From Alphaproteobacteria bacterium (GTDB lineage: Bacteria; Pseudomonadota; Alphaproteobacteria; Micropepsales; Micropepsaceae), in NCBI GenBank assembly GCA_024236055.1, contig JACKLF010000002.1, forward strand, positions 186,001-250,000: a stretch of 64,000 bases of DNA, in the 5' to 3' direction. Position numbers and translations under genes: made by a program. Of the stretch, positions 38,440 through 46,636 are shown piece after piece (position 1 is the first letter of the stretch; every line of letters starts with the position of its first letter). Below the pieces are notes generated by a model that was not told the DNA's origin, did not search any database, and was given only the letters and a program-made list of their open reading frames with translations.

Positions 38440-39320
38440 CTTTCGTCATTAAACGCATCTATGAGCCAGCGGCCAACAGTGACGGTATGCGGGTGTTAGT
38501 GGACCGCATCTGGCCGCAAGGCATTAGCCGATTCGATGCCAAAATCGACATATGGGACAAGGATGTCGCTCCGACGACGGACTTGCGCAAATGGTTCGGT
38601 CATCGGCCAGAGCGATGGACGGAATTCCGTAAGCGCTACCGCGCAGAACTGGCCCGCAATCCTGCAGTTGCAGCGCTGCGCAAAGAAGGTCGGGGAAAGA
38701 CCGTCACCCTGCTCTATGCCGCTAAGGACAAGAGCCACAACCATGCCCTGGTCCTTGTTGAGGCTCTTAATGGCCGGAAGAAATCGTCTGGCACCCGGCA
38801 CAAAGATGAACGGCGCGCGAACAGCTCACCCGTCTGCCATGCCGGTGAAGCCGACCCGACCTATTTGGGCTATCTGGACCGGAAGGAACTCGCCGACTTC
38901 CTCAATACGATGCTTGCCGCCGAGCGTGCGGGAGCCCGCGTAGCGCTACGCTCCGCGAAGGATGCGCGCACAAAGAAGTTGGCACGTTTTTGGGAAATGA
39001 TTCAGCACAGCGAAGCGCAATGGTGCGCGTTTTTGCAGCGCGCATTGCGGGCCCTGGGCGCCACACCAAGCCGGAAGATAGGCACTTTTTACGCCAAAGC
39101 GATGGCCATTGAGGACGATAGGGAACGCCTTGTTTTTCTGAACCGTGGCCAGGAATGGGTTGTCCGCAAATTGGAGGCCATCCTTCCCAAGATCCAGGAC
39201 GACAGCCTGCATCGTGACCTCACGGCCATGCTGCGGTCCCATAAGGCCAATATCAATACGGTAGCGACGGCAATATCCGACGAGCCTACGCGGAAAATGG
39301 CAAGTCCAAAACGCGCTTAA
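38436..39320 (+). CDS. YeaO-like DUF488 domain fused to DUF6306 domain
   Basis: About 294 aa in two parts. Residues 1-115 are a DUF488/YeaO domain (RVLVDRIWPQGISRFDAKIDIWDKDVAP, LRKWFGHRPERW). After a charged linker, residues about 145-285 match DUF6306, a helical ferritin-like domain (YLDRKELADFLNTMLAAERAGARVAL, LNRGQGW-like block VFLNRGQEWVVRKLEAILP). ATG 38436 overlaps the nsrR stop. YeaO-type genes are linked to nitrosative and metal stress in several genomes; the function of the fusion is unknown. Confidence 0.82.
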   Translation: MTFVIKRIYEPAANSDGMRVLVDRIWPQGISRFDAKIDIWDKDVAPTTDLRKWFGHRPERWTEFRKRYRAELARNPAVAALRKEGRGKTVTLLYAAKDKSHNHALVLVEALNGRKKSSGTRHKDERRANSSPVCHAGEADPTYLGYLDRKELADFLNTMLAAERAGARVALRSAKDARTKKLARFWEMIQHSEAQWCAFLQRALRALGATPSRKIGTFYAKAMAIEDDRERLVFLNRGQEWVVRKLEAILPKIQDDSLHRDLTAMLRSHKANINTVATAISDEPTRKMASPKRA

Positions 39321-39327
39321 CTATCCG

Positions 39328-41121
39328 TCAGGGCATCGGCCGGCCGGCTGCCGAATGCTTGCCGACACCGAGGAGCCTGGCACGCTCCCGTTCCTCCGTT
39401 CGAACGCGCGCGCGGGTTTGCAGGAGGTCTCGCCGCGCCACCAAACCGACCAGCTTTCCGCTCCGGCGGTCGATGATGGGAACGCGGCCCATGTCCTGAT
39501 CCGCCATCCGATCCGCCAGATGTTCGACCAACTCGTCCGGATAGCCGACGGCAAGAGTTACTCCTATGTCGCCCAAGGATTTAATATCATCCCATCCTTC
39601 GCGCGACCAACGTAGAATGTCTCCACGTGAAACCATCCCCACGGCAACGCCGGCCTCGTCTAGAATTGGATAGCTTTTGTGGCGCGCGGGAGCTTCGGAG
39701 CCCATAAAATAATCAATCGTGTCGGCGATGGTCATGGTTGCCGGCAGCGTATCCACCGGCTGGCTCATAATGTCGCGCACTCGCGTATCGAGAAAAGGAT
39801 CAATCCCATACTCGCGAGTCAGATGAAGACCGCGCCGGGCAATGCGTTCGGTTAGAATGGAGCGTTTCATCACCAGCACGGTCAAGGCGAAGGCCGCGAC
39901 CGAGGCGGTGAGGAGCGGCAGGAGAATATGGGTATTGCCGGTCAGCTCGACCGCGAAGAAAGTTGCCGTGAGCGGTGCACGCATGGTGCCACCCAGAATG
40001 GCCGCCATACCGAGCAAGGCCCAGAAACCGGCATCACCAAAAGGCATAACATGACTTTCCAGCGCGCCAAGCGCACCGCCCATTATGAGCAGTGGCGCCA
40101 GGACCCCGCCGGAGGTACCAGAGGAAAGTGAGACGATCCACACCGCCATCTTGCCGACTAGAAGCGAGGTGGCGCCATGCAGCGTGAACCCACCAGCCAG
40201 AAGCGCGCGTATATTGCCATAGCCCACGCCCAGAACGGACGGATCGAGATAGCCGCCCACCCCGACCACGACACCGCCTAGCGCCGGCCACCACATCCAA
40301 TGGATGGGCAGCTTGCGAAAAAGATCTTCGACGCCATAAAGGCAGAGCGTTAGCAGCGAGGATTGTAGCCCAGCGACGATTCCCACCAATGCGCACACTC
40401 CCAAGCCCCACCAAGGCAGGATGGCAATTCCGGTATAGGCAAAGAGTGCGCCCGAACCAATCAGATAAGGCCGGCAAATCTGGGCGGCGATCGCGGCGAC
40501 CGCCACCGGCACGAAACTGCGCGGCTTCCACTCAAACAGCAAAAGCTCCACCGCCAGTAGCACAGCGGCAATGGGTGTACCGAACACGGCGGTCATGCCG
40601 GCAGCGGCACCGCCAACCAGCAAGGTCTTGCGCTCGGCGGCGGTCAAATGAAAAAGCTGGGCAAAGAGCGATCCCAGCGCACCCCCGGTCATGATGATCG
40701 GACCTTCCGCGCCGAATGGTCCGCCAGTGCCGATGGAAATGGCGGAGGAGATCGGTTTGAGAAGGGCGACTTTCGGCTCGATCCGGCTCTGGCCGATCAG
40801 GATTGCTTCGATTGCTTCAGGTATGCCATGGCCGCGGATCTTGTCCGAGCCGTAGCGCGCCATAAGACCCACCACGAGGCTGCCCAAGACGGGAATGGCG
40901 ATCGTCCAGGCTGGAAGGTGGGACGGAAAAATTGGAAGCGTGAAGGCGACACGCTGGAAATACGCCAGATTTGTGAAAAGCGATATAAGGCGCAGGAGAA
41001 CCCAGGCGGCACCGGCTCCTCCCACGCCGACGAAAAGCGCCATCCAACTGAGGAGCAGCAGTCGCTTGTCGGCGGTAAAATCGCGCAGATTGTCGCGCTC
41101 GGCATGGGGAAATTCTGTCAT
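39328..41121 (-). CDS. ClC-family chloride channel with CBS domains
   Basis: About 597 aa. The voltage-gated chloride channel domain shows GHGIPEAIEAI, the selectivity region GTGGPFGAEGPIIMTGG (Ala where ClC-ec1 has Arg/Lys), and GTPIAAVLLAVELLL. The last 150 residues hold two CBS domains (RVRDIMSQPVDTLPATMTIADTIDYF; DIGVTLAVGYPDELVEHLADRMADQDMGRVPIIDRRSGKLVGLV). Fluoride, chloride or nitrate transport cannot be told apart. ATG 41121 preferred over a TTG at 41136. Divergent from a MarR gene across a palindromic operator. Confidence 0.92.
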   Translation of the reverse strand: MTEFPHAERDNLRDFTADKRLLLLSWMALFVGVGGAGAAWVLLRLISLFTNLAYFQRVAFTLPIFPSHLPAWTIAIPVLGSLVVGLMARYGSDKIRGHGIPEAIEAILIGQSRIEPKVALLKPISSAISIGTGGPFGAEGPIIMTGGALGSLFAQLFHLTAAERKTLLVGGAAAGMTAVFGTPIAAVLLAVELLLFEWKPRSFVPVAVAAIAAQICRPYLIGSGALFAYTGIAILPWWGLGVCALVGIVAGLQSSLLTLCLYGVEDLFRKLPIHWMWWPALGGVVVGVGGYLDPSVLGVGYGNIRALLAGGFTLHGATSLLVGKMAVWIVSLSSGTSGGVLAPLLIMGGALGALESHVMPFGDAGFWALLGMAAILGGTMRAPLTATFFAVELTGNTHILLPLLTASVAAFALTVLVMKRSILTERIARRGLHLTREYGIDPFLDTRVRDIMSQPVDTLPATMTIADTIDYFMGSEAPARHKSYPILDEAGVAVGMVSRGDILRWSREGWDDIKSLGDIGVTLAVGYPDELVEHLADRMADQDMGRVPIIDRRSGKLVGLVARRDLLQTRARVRTEERERARLLGVGKHSAAGRPMP

Positions 41122-41155
41122 CGCGCATCCGCCCAATTATCGCTGGCGCGCCGCT

Positions 41156-41178
41156 AATATATCGTGATACGACATATT
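41156..41178. promoter_or_regulatory. Palindromic operator between ClC and MarR genes
   Basis: Inverted repeat with 10-bp arms, AATATATCGT and ACGACATATT, around a 3-nt centre; one mismatch. It sits 12 nt upstream of the marR start and 34 nt upstream of the ClC start. Size and placement suit a MarR dimer controlling both genes. Confidence 0.6.
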
Positions 41179-41190
41179 GCAAGGATCAAT

Positions 41191-41649
41191 ATGGCCAGAA
41201 AATCGCCGGAAAACACGCTTGGGGACGCCGACTACCGGGCTTTGGCGGAGTTCCGTCATCAGCTCCGGCAATTTCTGCTGTTCAGCGAGAACGCCGCCCG
41301 CGATGCCGGATTGCAACCCCGCCATCATCAGGCTCTGCTCGCCATCAAGGGCTTTGCGGACAGCACGATAGGAAACCTGGCAACGCGGCTGGGTATCAAG
41401 CCCCATAGCGCAGCCGAACTGGTGAACCGGCTGGTGGCGGCCAAGCTCGTGCGGCGTACCGCCGATCGGATGGACCGCCGCCGTGTTCATCTCGCCCTGA
41501 CCGCAGCGGCTGAAAAGAAGCTGGAAGCGCTTACGCTTGCCCACCGTGCCGAGTTGCGGCGTTTGGTGACGCTTTGGGGCCCCTTGCTCAAAGGACTCGC
41601 CATGGACGCGGTGCCTGCCCCGGATCAGCCCCAAGCCAATGTCGAATGA
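41191..41649 (+). CDS. MarR-family transcriptional regulator
   Basis: About 152 aa with the MarR winged helix: LQPRHHQALLAIKGF, TIGNLATRLGIKPHSAAELVNRLVAAKLV, and the wing RTADRMDRRRVHLALTAA. AAGGA lies 6 nt before ATG 41191; an upstream ATG at 41164 falls inside the operator and is rejected. Presumably represses itself and the divergent ClC channel gene. Confidence 0.88.
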   Translation: MARKSPENTLGDADYRALAEFRHQLRQFLLFSENAARDAGLQPRHHQALLAIKGFADSTIGNLATRLGIKPHSAAELVNRLVAAKLVRRTADRMDRRRVHLALTAAAEKKLEALTLAHRAELRRLVTLWGPLLKGLAMDAVPAPDQPQANVE

Positions 41650-42220
41650 TCTTTCTAAGCTCCGGCAATACCTGCGCTGCAAACCAGGGGTTTCGGGCAA
41701 CCCAATTGGTACTGCGCCAGGAGGGATGGGGTAGCGCCAATATGCCGGACGCTCGGCCGGGCTGAATGCGGACGTTTTCGGTCATAGTTCGTTTGGGACG
41801 CGCGGGAAGATATCGCGCCTGGGCATGGCACCCCACCAGCAGCGTCAGCCTGTCCTGGGGCAGCACGTCGAATACACGCGCATGCCACAGGGGCGCACAT
41901 GCAGGCCTGGGCGGTAGATCGCCGCTCTTGCCTTTGCCCGGATAGCAGAACCCCATCGGCACAAGCGCAATTTTCGAAGAATCGTAAAATACCGCTTGTG
42001 GGATTTCGGTCCAGGCCCGCAGTCGCGCGCCGCTGGGATCATCCCATGGAACACCCGAGGTATGAACCCTGGCGCCGGGCGCCTGCCCGATGATAACGAT
42101 GCGCGCTGTTCCACCGAATTGAAGGACCGGCCGGGGACCATGCGGTAAGTCCGCCGAACAGGCCTGACACGCCGCGATTTCCTGCCGAAGCCTCGTGACC
42201 TTAGAGCCGTTACCGCTCAT
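41588..42220 (-). CDS. Uracil-DNA glycosylase superfamily protein
   Basis: 210 aa. Conserved blocks are CQACSADLPHGPRPVLQFGGTARIVIIGQAPG with the GQAPG active-site loop, FYPGKGKSGD-like segment FCYPGKGKSGDLPPRPACAPLW, LLVGCHAQARYL, and LALPHPSWRS in place of the usual HPSPRN. The Cys residues needed for a [4Fe-4S] cluster as in families 4/5 are only partly present (CQAC). It overlaps the tail of the converging marR gene by 62 nt and the dioxygenase gene by 4 nt. Confidence 0.82.
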   Translation of the reverse strand: MSGNGSKVTRLRQEIAACQACSADLPHGPRPVLQFGGTARIVIIGQAPGARVHTSGVPWDDPSGARLRAWTEIPQAVFYDSSKIALVPMGFCYPGKGKSGDLPPRPACAPLWHARVFDVLPQDRLTLLVGCHAQARYLPARPKRTMTENVRIQPGRASGILALPHPSWRSTNWVARNPWFAAQVLPELRKIIRHWLGADPGQAPRPWRVL

Positions 42221-42969
42221 TCTCGAGCCGTGCGCGCGCTGGCCCCGCCGTCGGATCTTTGAAAAGTCACCACCAGCACATCGCGGATAGCCGGCAGGTC
42301 GGGATTAAGCGGCGCTATCGGCGTAACACCATGAAAAATCCGCGCATCGTCCAGGAAAACCGCGTCGCCAGGCTGCGCCAACGTGAAGGCTCCCAACCGC
42401 CGTTTTTGCGGATCGAACAGTTCTGTGATGCCACTTGCCACGTTTTGTCGGTCAATCAGCATAACCACCACACCATCGACGCCATCGCGGTGAATGCCTT
42501 CAGGTGTCGGCAAACCAGACTGACCGCGACTCGCTTCGATGCGGAATTGATGCATCTCCACATGCCAGGGTGATGGGGGCCTACCCGCAAAGAGGGTATC
42601 GAATACTTCCCCCGCACTGCATACAAGCCGGCGGACGATCGGATGGCTCTCGATGCCATCGGAAACCGGCTCAAACCAACGCGCAATGCCGCCATTGAGC
42701 CGATTGTAGGCGCGGGCTTGAAAATGCGGCTGATGCGGGGCCCGTCGCAAGGACGTACCCTCCAGGTCGAACACCGCAAACCGTCGGCGGCGGTAGCGCC
42801 CGCCATCCGCCATATGGCGGTCTTCCGGCAAATCGTTCCAGCTTGCGGAAAAATCATGCCATCGGCCGCACGCGCCCAGCCAGGCGCGCATTCGCGCATG
42901 ATCGCACAGCGCGAAGCCTGCCCGCCGGATCGTCGCGACCACCCTTTCGAGAGAAAGATCGTCATTCAT
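42217..42969 (-). CDS. 2OG-Fe dioxygenase family protein
   Basis: About 250 aa of the 2OG-Fe(II) dioxygenase family found beside several amino-acid and DNA-repair genes. Visible blocks are YRRRRFAVFDLEG, PWHVEMHQFRIEA, GIHRDGVDGVVVMLIDRQN (the metal-binding HxD), and AVFLDDARIFHGVTPI (second His). Free-amino-acid hydroxylation is known for some relatives; the substrate here is unknown. The stop overlaps the glycosylase start (ATGA). Confidence 0.8.
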   Translation of the reverse strand: MNDDLSLERVVATIRRAGFALCDHARMRAWLGACGRWHDFSASWNDLPEDRHMADGGRYRRRRFAVFDLEGTSLRRAPHQPHFQARAYNRLNGGIARWFEPVSDGIESHPIVRRLVCSAGEVFDTLFAGRPPSPWHVEMHQFRIEASRGQSGLPTPEGIHRDGVDGVVVMLIDRQNVASGITELFDPQKRRLGAFTLAQPGDAVFLDDARIFHGVTPIAPLNPDLPAIRDVLVVTFQRSDGGASARTARE

Positions 42970-43042
42970 AATCGATTTATGGAAAGCGCTCCCAGATTCG
43001 GCAACCATCCCGGACCCAATCCGGCGATGCCGAATTCGCTCA

Positions 43043-44203
43043 TCACCAACCCAAAGCCGCAAAAGCCTTTATAAGATCGCCCACCAGATCGTTCTCATTT
43101 TCCAGTCCGACGGACAAGCGCAGCAAGCCATCACTTATTCCGGAGGCCTCCATCGTTTGTGCATCCAGATAGGAATGCGTCATGGTTTTCGGGTGCGCGA
43201 TAAGGCTTTCAATTCCCCCCAGAGATTCCGCGAGGGTAAAGAGTTTTAGCGCTGCCACAAAGCGGCGTGCTGCCTCGCGGCCGCCCTGCAATTCGAAACT
43301 CAGCATGGCACCGAACCCTCTCTGTTGGCGGGCGGCGATCTCATGACCTGCATGATCGGGTAGACCAGGGTAATAAACGCGGGCGACAGCCGGGTGATTT
43401 TGCAGGAACAGCGCGATGGCGCCGGCCGTGCGCTGCTGCCGTTCGAGCCGCGGGAATAGTGTCCGAATACCCCGTAACGTCATATAGGCATCGAACGGCG
43501 CCCCAACGACCCCCGTGACATTGGCCCAATGGGCTAGCGCCGCTGCATCGTCAGCGTTCTTGGCGATTGCGGCACCTCCAAGAACATCCGAATGGCCATT
43601 CAGAAACTTGGTGGTCGAGTGAATTACGAAGTCGGCACCCAGCAACAGGGGGCGCTGCAGCGCGGGCGACAGGAACGTGTTATCAACCACCAGCTTTGCC
43701 CCGCGTTCGTGCGCGATTTCGGCGATCTTCTCGATATCTACGACGCGCATAAGCGGATTGCTGGGCGTCTCCACCAGAATCATGGCGGGGCCTTCCCGCA
43801 ATGCGCGCTGGACTGCTTTGTCGTCCGTCTGATCGACATAGTCCACGGCAAGGTCATCGCGACCCTGCCTGGCGTCGAGAAGACGCGCCGTTCCCGCATA
43901 ACAATCGTGCGGGGCAAGCACAAGTTGGTCGGAATCCAGACGAGAAAGGACGAGATCCAGCGCGGCAAGCCCCGACGCCGTGACCACGGCACCGGAGCCC
44001 CCTTCGAGATTCGCCAGCGTATTCGCAAGCATCGCACGGCTGGGATTATCGGTGCGGCTATAGTCGAATTTGCCCGGACGCCCGAATCCTTCGAACGCGA
44101 ACGTGCTCGAAAGGTAGATTGGCGGCGCCACGGCCCCGAAGGCATTCTCACCGGCAATCCCGGTCGATGCCGCAATCGTTTCGGGTGCTTTCGTATCGCC
44201 CAT
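43043..44203 (-). CDS. PLP-dependent trans-sulfuration enzyme (MetB/MetC/CGL class)
   Basis: 386 aa. Cys/Met metabolism PLP enzyme: YSRTDNPSRAMLANTLANLEGG, the cofactor region LVETPSNPLMRVVDI and VVDNTFLSPALQRPLLLGADFVIHSTTKFLNGHSDVLGG with the Schiff-base Lys in STTKF, and LGGIESLIAHPKTMTH. Sequence alone does not separate cystathionine gamma-synthase from gamma-lyase. The preceding AAGGGAAAGG makes ATG 44203 the start. It shares direction with the peroxiredoxin and cysIJ genes, so sulfur assimilation is the likely pathway. Confidence 0.88.
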   Translation of the reverse strand: MGDTKAPETIAASTGIAGENAFGAVAPPIYLSSTFAFEGFGRPGKFDYSRTDNPSRAMLANTLANLEGGSGAVVTASGLAALDLVLSRLDSDQLVLAPHDCYAGTARLLDARQGRDDLAVDYVDQTDDKAVQRALREGPAMILVETPSNPLMRVVDIEKIAEIAHERGAKLVVDNTFLSPALQRPLLLGADFVIHSTTKFLNGHSDVLGGAAIAKNADDAAALAHWANVTGVVGAPFDAYMTLRGIRTLFPRLERQQRTAGAIALFLQNHPAVARVYYPGLPDHAGHEIAARQQRGFGAMLSFELQGGREAARRFVAALKLFTLAESLGGIESLIAHPKTMTHSYLDAQTMEASGISDGLLRLSVGLENENDLVGDLIKAFAALGW

Positions 44204-44228
44204 CGCCTTTCCCTTCACCCGCTTCGTC

Positions 44229-44864
44229 CTATTTGGACAGATCTACAACCCTCAGATAGGGCTTGAGTGTTTTCCAACCCTGCGGAAAGAGGGCTTTGGC
44301 TTGTTCGTCACTTAAGCTGGGAACGATGATGGCCGGATCGCCGGGCTTCCAGTTGACCGGCGTCGCCACTTTCTGCTTGTCGGTAAGCTGCAAGCTGTCG
44401 ATAGCACGCAGAATTTCCAGAAAGTTGCGGCCCGCGCTAGGCGGATAAGTCAGGATGAGACGGATCTTCTTGTTCGGGTCTATGATATAAACCGCCCGCA
44501 CCGTGACCGTCGGATCGGCCTCGGGATGAATCATCCCATAGAGATTTGACACAGCTTCGTTCGCATCGGCAATGATCGGAAAATTGACCGGTCCGCATGC
44601 TTGCGTTTCGGTGATATCGCTTTCCCACGCTTCATGAGACGGCAGCGGATCGACGGAAAGCGCGATCGGCTTCACGCCGCGCTTGTCCCATTCGGGCTTC
44701 AGACGCGCGACCTCGCCCAGTTCGGTGGTGCAGACCGGAGTGAAGTCCTTCGGATGACTGAACAACACCCCCCAGCTCTTACCCAACCATTCGTGAAAAT
44801 GAATTGGGCCGCGTGTGCTGTCCTGTGTGAAGTCCGGGGCCGTTTGACCGAGTTGCAACGCCAT
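44229..44864 (-). CDS. 1-Cys peroxiredoxin (Prx6 type)
   Basis: 211 aa. The peroxidatic Cys is in HPKDFTPVCTTELGEVARL near residue 45, and the Prx6-type C-terminal domain follows (VATPVNWKPGDPAIIVPSLSDEQA). No second resolving Cys in the expected place. AAAGGAG lies 7 nt before ATG 44864. It lies between cysI and the trans-sulfuration gene in the same orientation and may protect sulfur metabolism from peroxide. Confidence 0.93.
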   Translation of the reverse strand: MALQLGQTAPDFTQDSTRGPIHFHEWLGKSWGVLFSHPKDFTPVCTTELGEVARLKPEWDKRGVKPIALSVDPLPSHEAWESDITETQACGPVNFPIIADANEAVSNLYGMIHPEADPTVTVRAVYIIDPNKKIRLILTYPPSAGRNFLEILRAIDSLQLTDKQKVATPVNWKPGDPAIIVPSLSDEQAKALFPQGWKTLKPYLRVVDLSK

Positions 44865-44890
44865 GATGATCTCCTTTCGATACAGTTCCG

Positions 44891-46636
44891 CTAATCGTTG
44901 AAGTGTCGCCCTTCGATAACTTCCGGGACGATGCCGGCACGTATGACGAAATCGCCAAAATGCTCGCCGGTACGACGCGCCCGGACGTATTGGGCGAACA
45001 AACCGTCCAGTTCCATCAGAATCGCGACTTCGCCGATATTCTCACGGTAGAGCTTGTTGAGCCGCTGACCATGAAACCCGCCGCCCAGATAGAGGTTGTA
45101 TTTTCCAGGCGCGCGTCCGGTCAGGCCAATTTCGGCAATGTATGGCCGCGAGCAGCCGTTGGGACATCCGGTCATACGCAAGGTGATCGGCGCGTCCATC
45201 AAATTGTGTCTTGCCAACAGGATTTCGATCTTTGAAATCAGGCTTGGCAGGTAGCGCTCGCTCTCCGCCATCGCCAGCCCGCATGTGGGGAGCGCGACAC
45301 AGGCCATGGCGTTGCGCCGCAAAGCGCTTGCACCCGCCTGCCGGTCAAGTCCGAATTCCTCCAGCACGGATTGGATGACCGGCCGCCGTTCACGGGAAAT
45401 ATCGGCTATCGCGAGATTCTGGTTCGGCGTCAGCCGGAACGTGCCGTCATGGATTTTTGCGATCGTAAGCAGTGCGTCCATCAACGCCGCACCGGGGTAA
45501 TTGGCGATACGCCCGTTTTCGATAAACATGGTGAACTGGGCCCGCTCACCGTCCGATTCCGACCAGCCAAGAACGTCACCGTTGGAAGAAAAGGAAAAAG
45601 TGCGCGCCGCCTCCAGCGGGAAACCCAATCGAGTTTCTGCCTCAGCTTTGATCCAATCCAGGCCCTTGTCATCGATAGTATATTTGAATCGGGCGTGATT
45701 GCGGTCCTTGCGATCCCCAAAATCGCGTTGGACGCTCATGATCGAATCGATCGTCTGGATGACCTTATCGACCGGAATGAAGCCAATGACGCTGGCAAGA
45801 CGGGGATAAGTTTCCGGCTTACCGTCCGTTCGACCCATGCCGCCACCGATTGCGACATTGAACCCTTCGAGCTGATGTCCCTTGGCGATGGCGATGAAAC
45901 CGAGGTCCTGGGCATAAATATCGATATCGTTGCTGGGCGGAACGACGAAGCCGATCTTGAACTTACGCGGCAGATAGGTGTCACCATAAAAAGGTTCCTC
46001 ATCCGAGGAGGCAACCTTGCGCTCACCATACCATATCTCATGGTAGGCGCCGGACTTCCAGGTGGCGTGATTGCTCGCGTCGCGTGCAATTTCATAGACG
46101 TCGGCGTGCAAACTGGAATGCGCCGGATTGACCGCGCACATCACGCCGCGCGTATCGTCACCGCAAGCCGCGATTGTATCCAGCAACGCTTCATGTAGGC
46201 CCTGAATGGCTGCTTTGAGGTCATGCTTCAAAATCCAATGGAACTGAAATGTCTGCCGTGTCGTGAGCCGCAATGTTCCCCCACCATAGGCCCGGGCCAA
46301 CTTATCCAGCTTGATCCACTGCGATGGTGTGCAGACGCCGCCTGGCAGCCGCACGCGCACCATGAACTGAAAGGCGGGTTCAAGCTTTTGGCGCCGCCGC
46401 TCGTCGCGCAGATCGCGGTCGTCTTGTTGATAAATGCCGTGAAATTTGAGCAGCTTTTGATCAGTATGGATCATCCCGCCGCTGATCTCATCGAGAAGCC
46501 CTTCGGAGATGCTTCCCCGCAGATGACGGCTTTCGGCTTTCAGCGTCTCATCAGGTCCGAGGTCGGCCAGGGGCTGCGAGCGATCGCGGCTACGGTCCGT
46601 TTCCATGTGTGGCATGCTTGCCAATTCAATAGACAT
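44891..46636 (-). CDS. cysI: Sulfite reductase hemoprotein CysI
   Basis: 581 aa. Reduces sulfite to sulfide at a sirohaem-[4Fe-4S] centre with electrons from CysJ. The four ligand cysteines are seen in CVALPTCGLAMAE and TGCPNGCSRPY. LRLTTRQTFQFHWIL and GFNVAIGGGMGRT are family blocks. Length equals the NADPH-type enzyme. It overlaps cysJ by 11 nt. Confidence 0.95.
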   Translation of the reverse strand: MSIELASMPHMETDRSRDRSQPLADLGPDETLKAESRHLRGSISEGLLDEISGGMIHTDQKLLKFHGIYQQDDRDLRDERRRQKLEPAFQFMVRVRLPGGVCTPSQWIKLDKLARAYGGGTLRLTTRQTFQFHWILKHDLKAAIQGLHEALLDTIAACGDDTRGVMCAVNPAHSSLHADVYEIARDASNHATWKSGAYHEIWYGERKVASSDEEPFYGDTYLPRKFKIGFVVPPSNDIDIYAQDLGFIAIAKGHQLEGFNVAIGGGMGRTDGKPETYPRLASVIGFIPVDKVIQTIDSIMSVQRDFGDRKDRNHARFKYTIDDKGLDWIKAEAETRLGFPLEAARTFSFSSNGDVLGWSESDGERAQFTMFIENGRIANYPGAALMDALLTIAKIHDGTFRLTPNQNLAIADISRERRPVIQSVLEEFGLDRQAGASALRRNAMACVALPTCGLAMAESERYLPSLISKIEILLARHNLMDAPITLRMTGCPNGCSRPYIAEIGLTGRAPGKYNLYLGGGFHGQRLNKLYRENIGEVAILMELDGLFAQYVRARRTGEHFGDFVIRAGIVPEVIEGRHFND

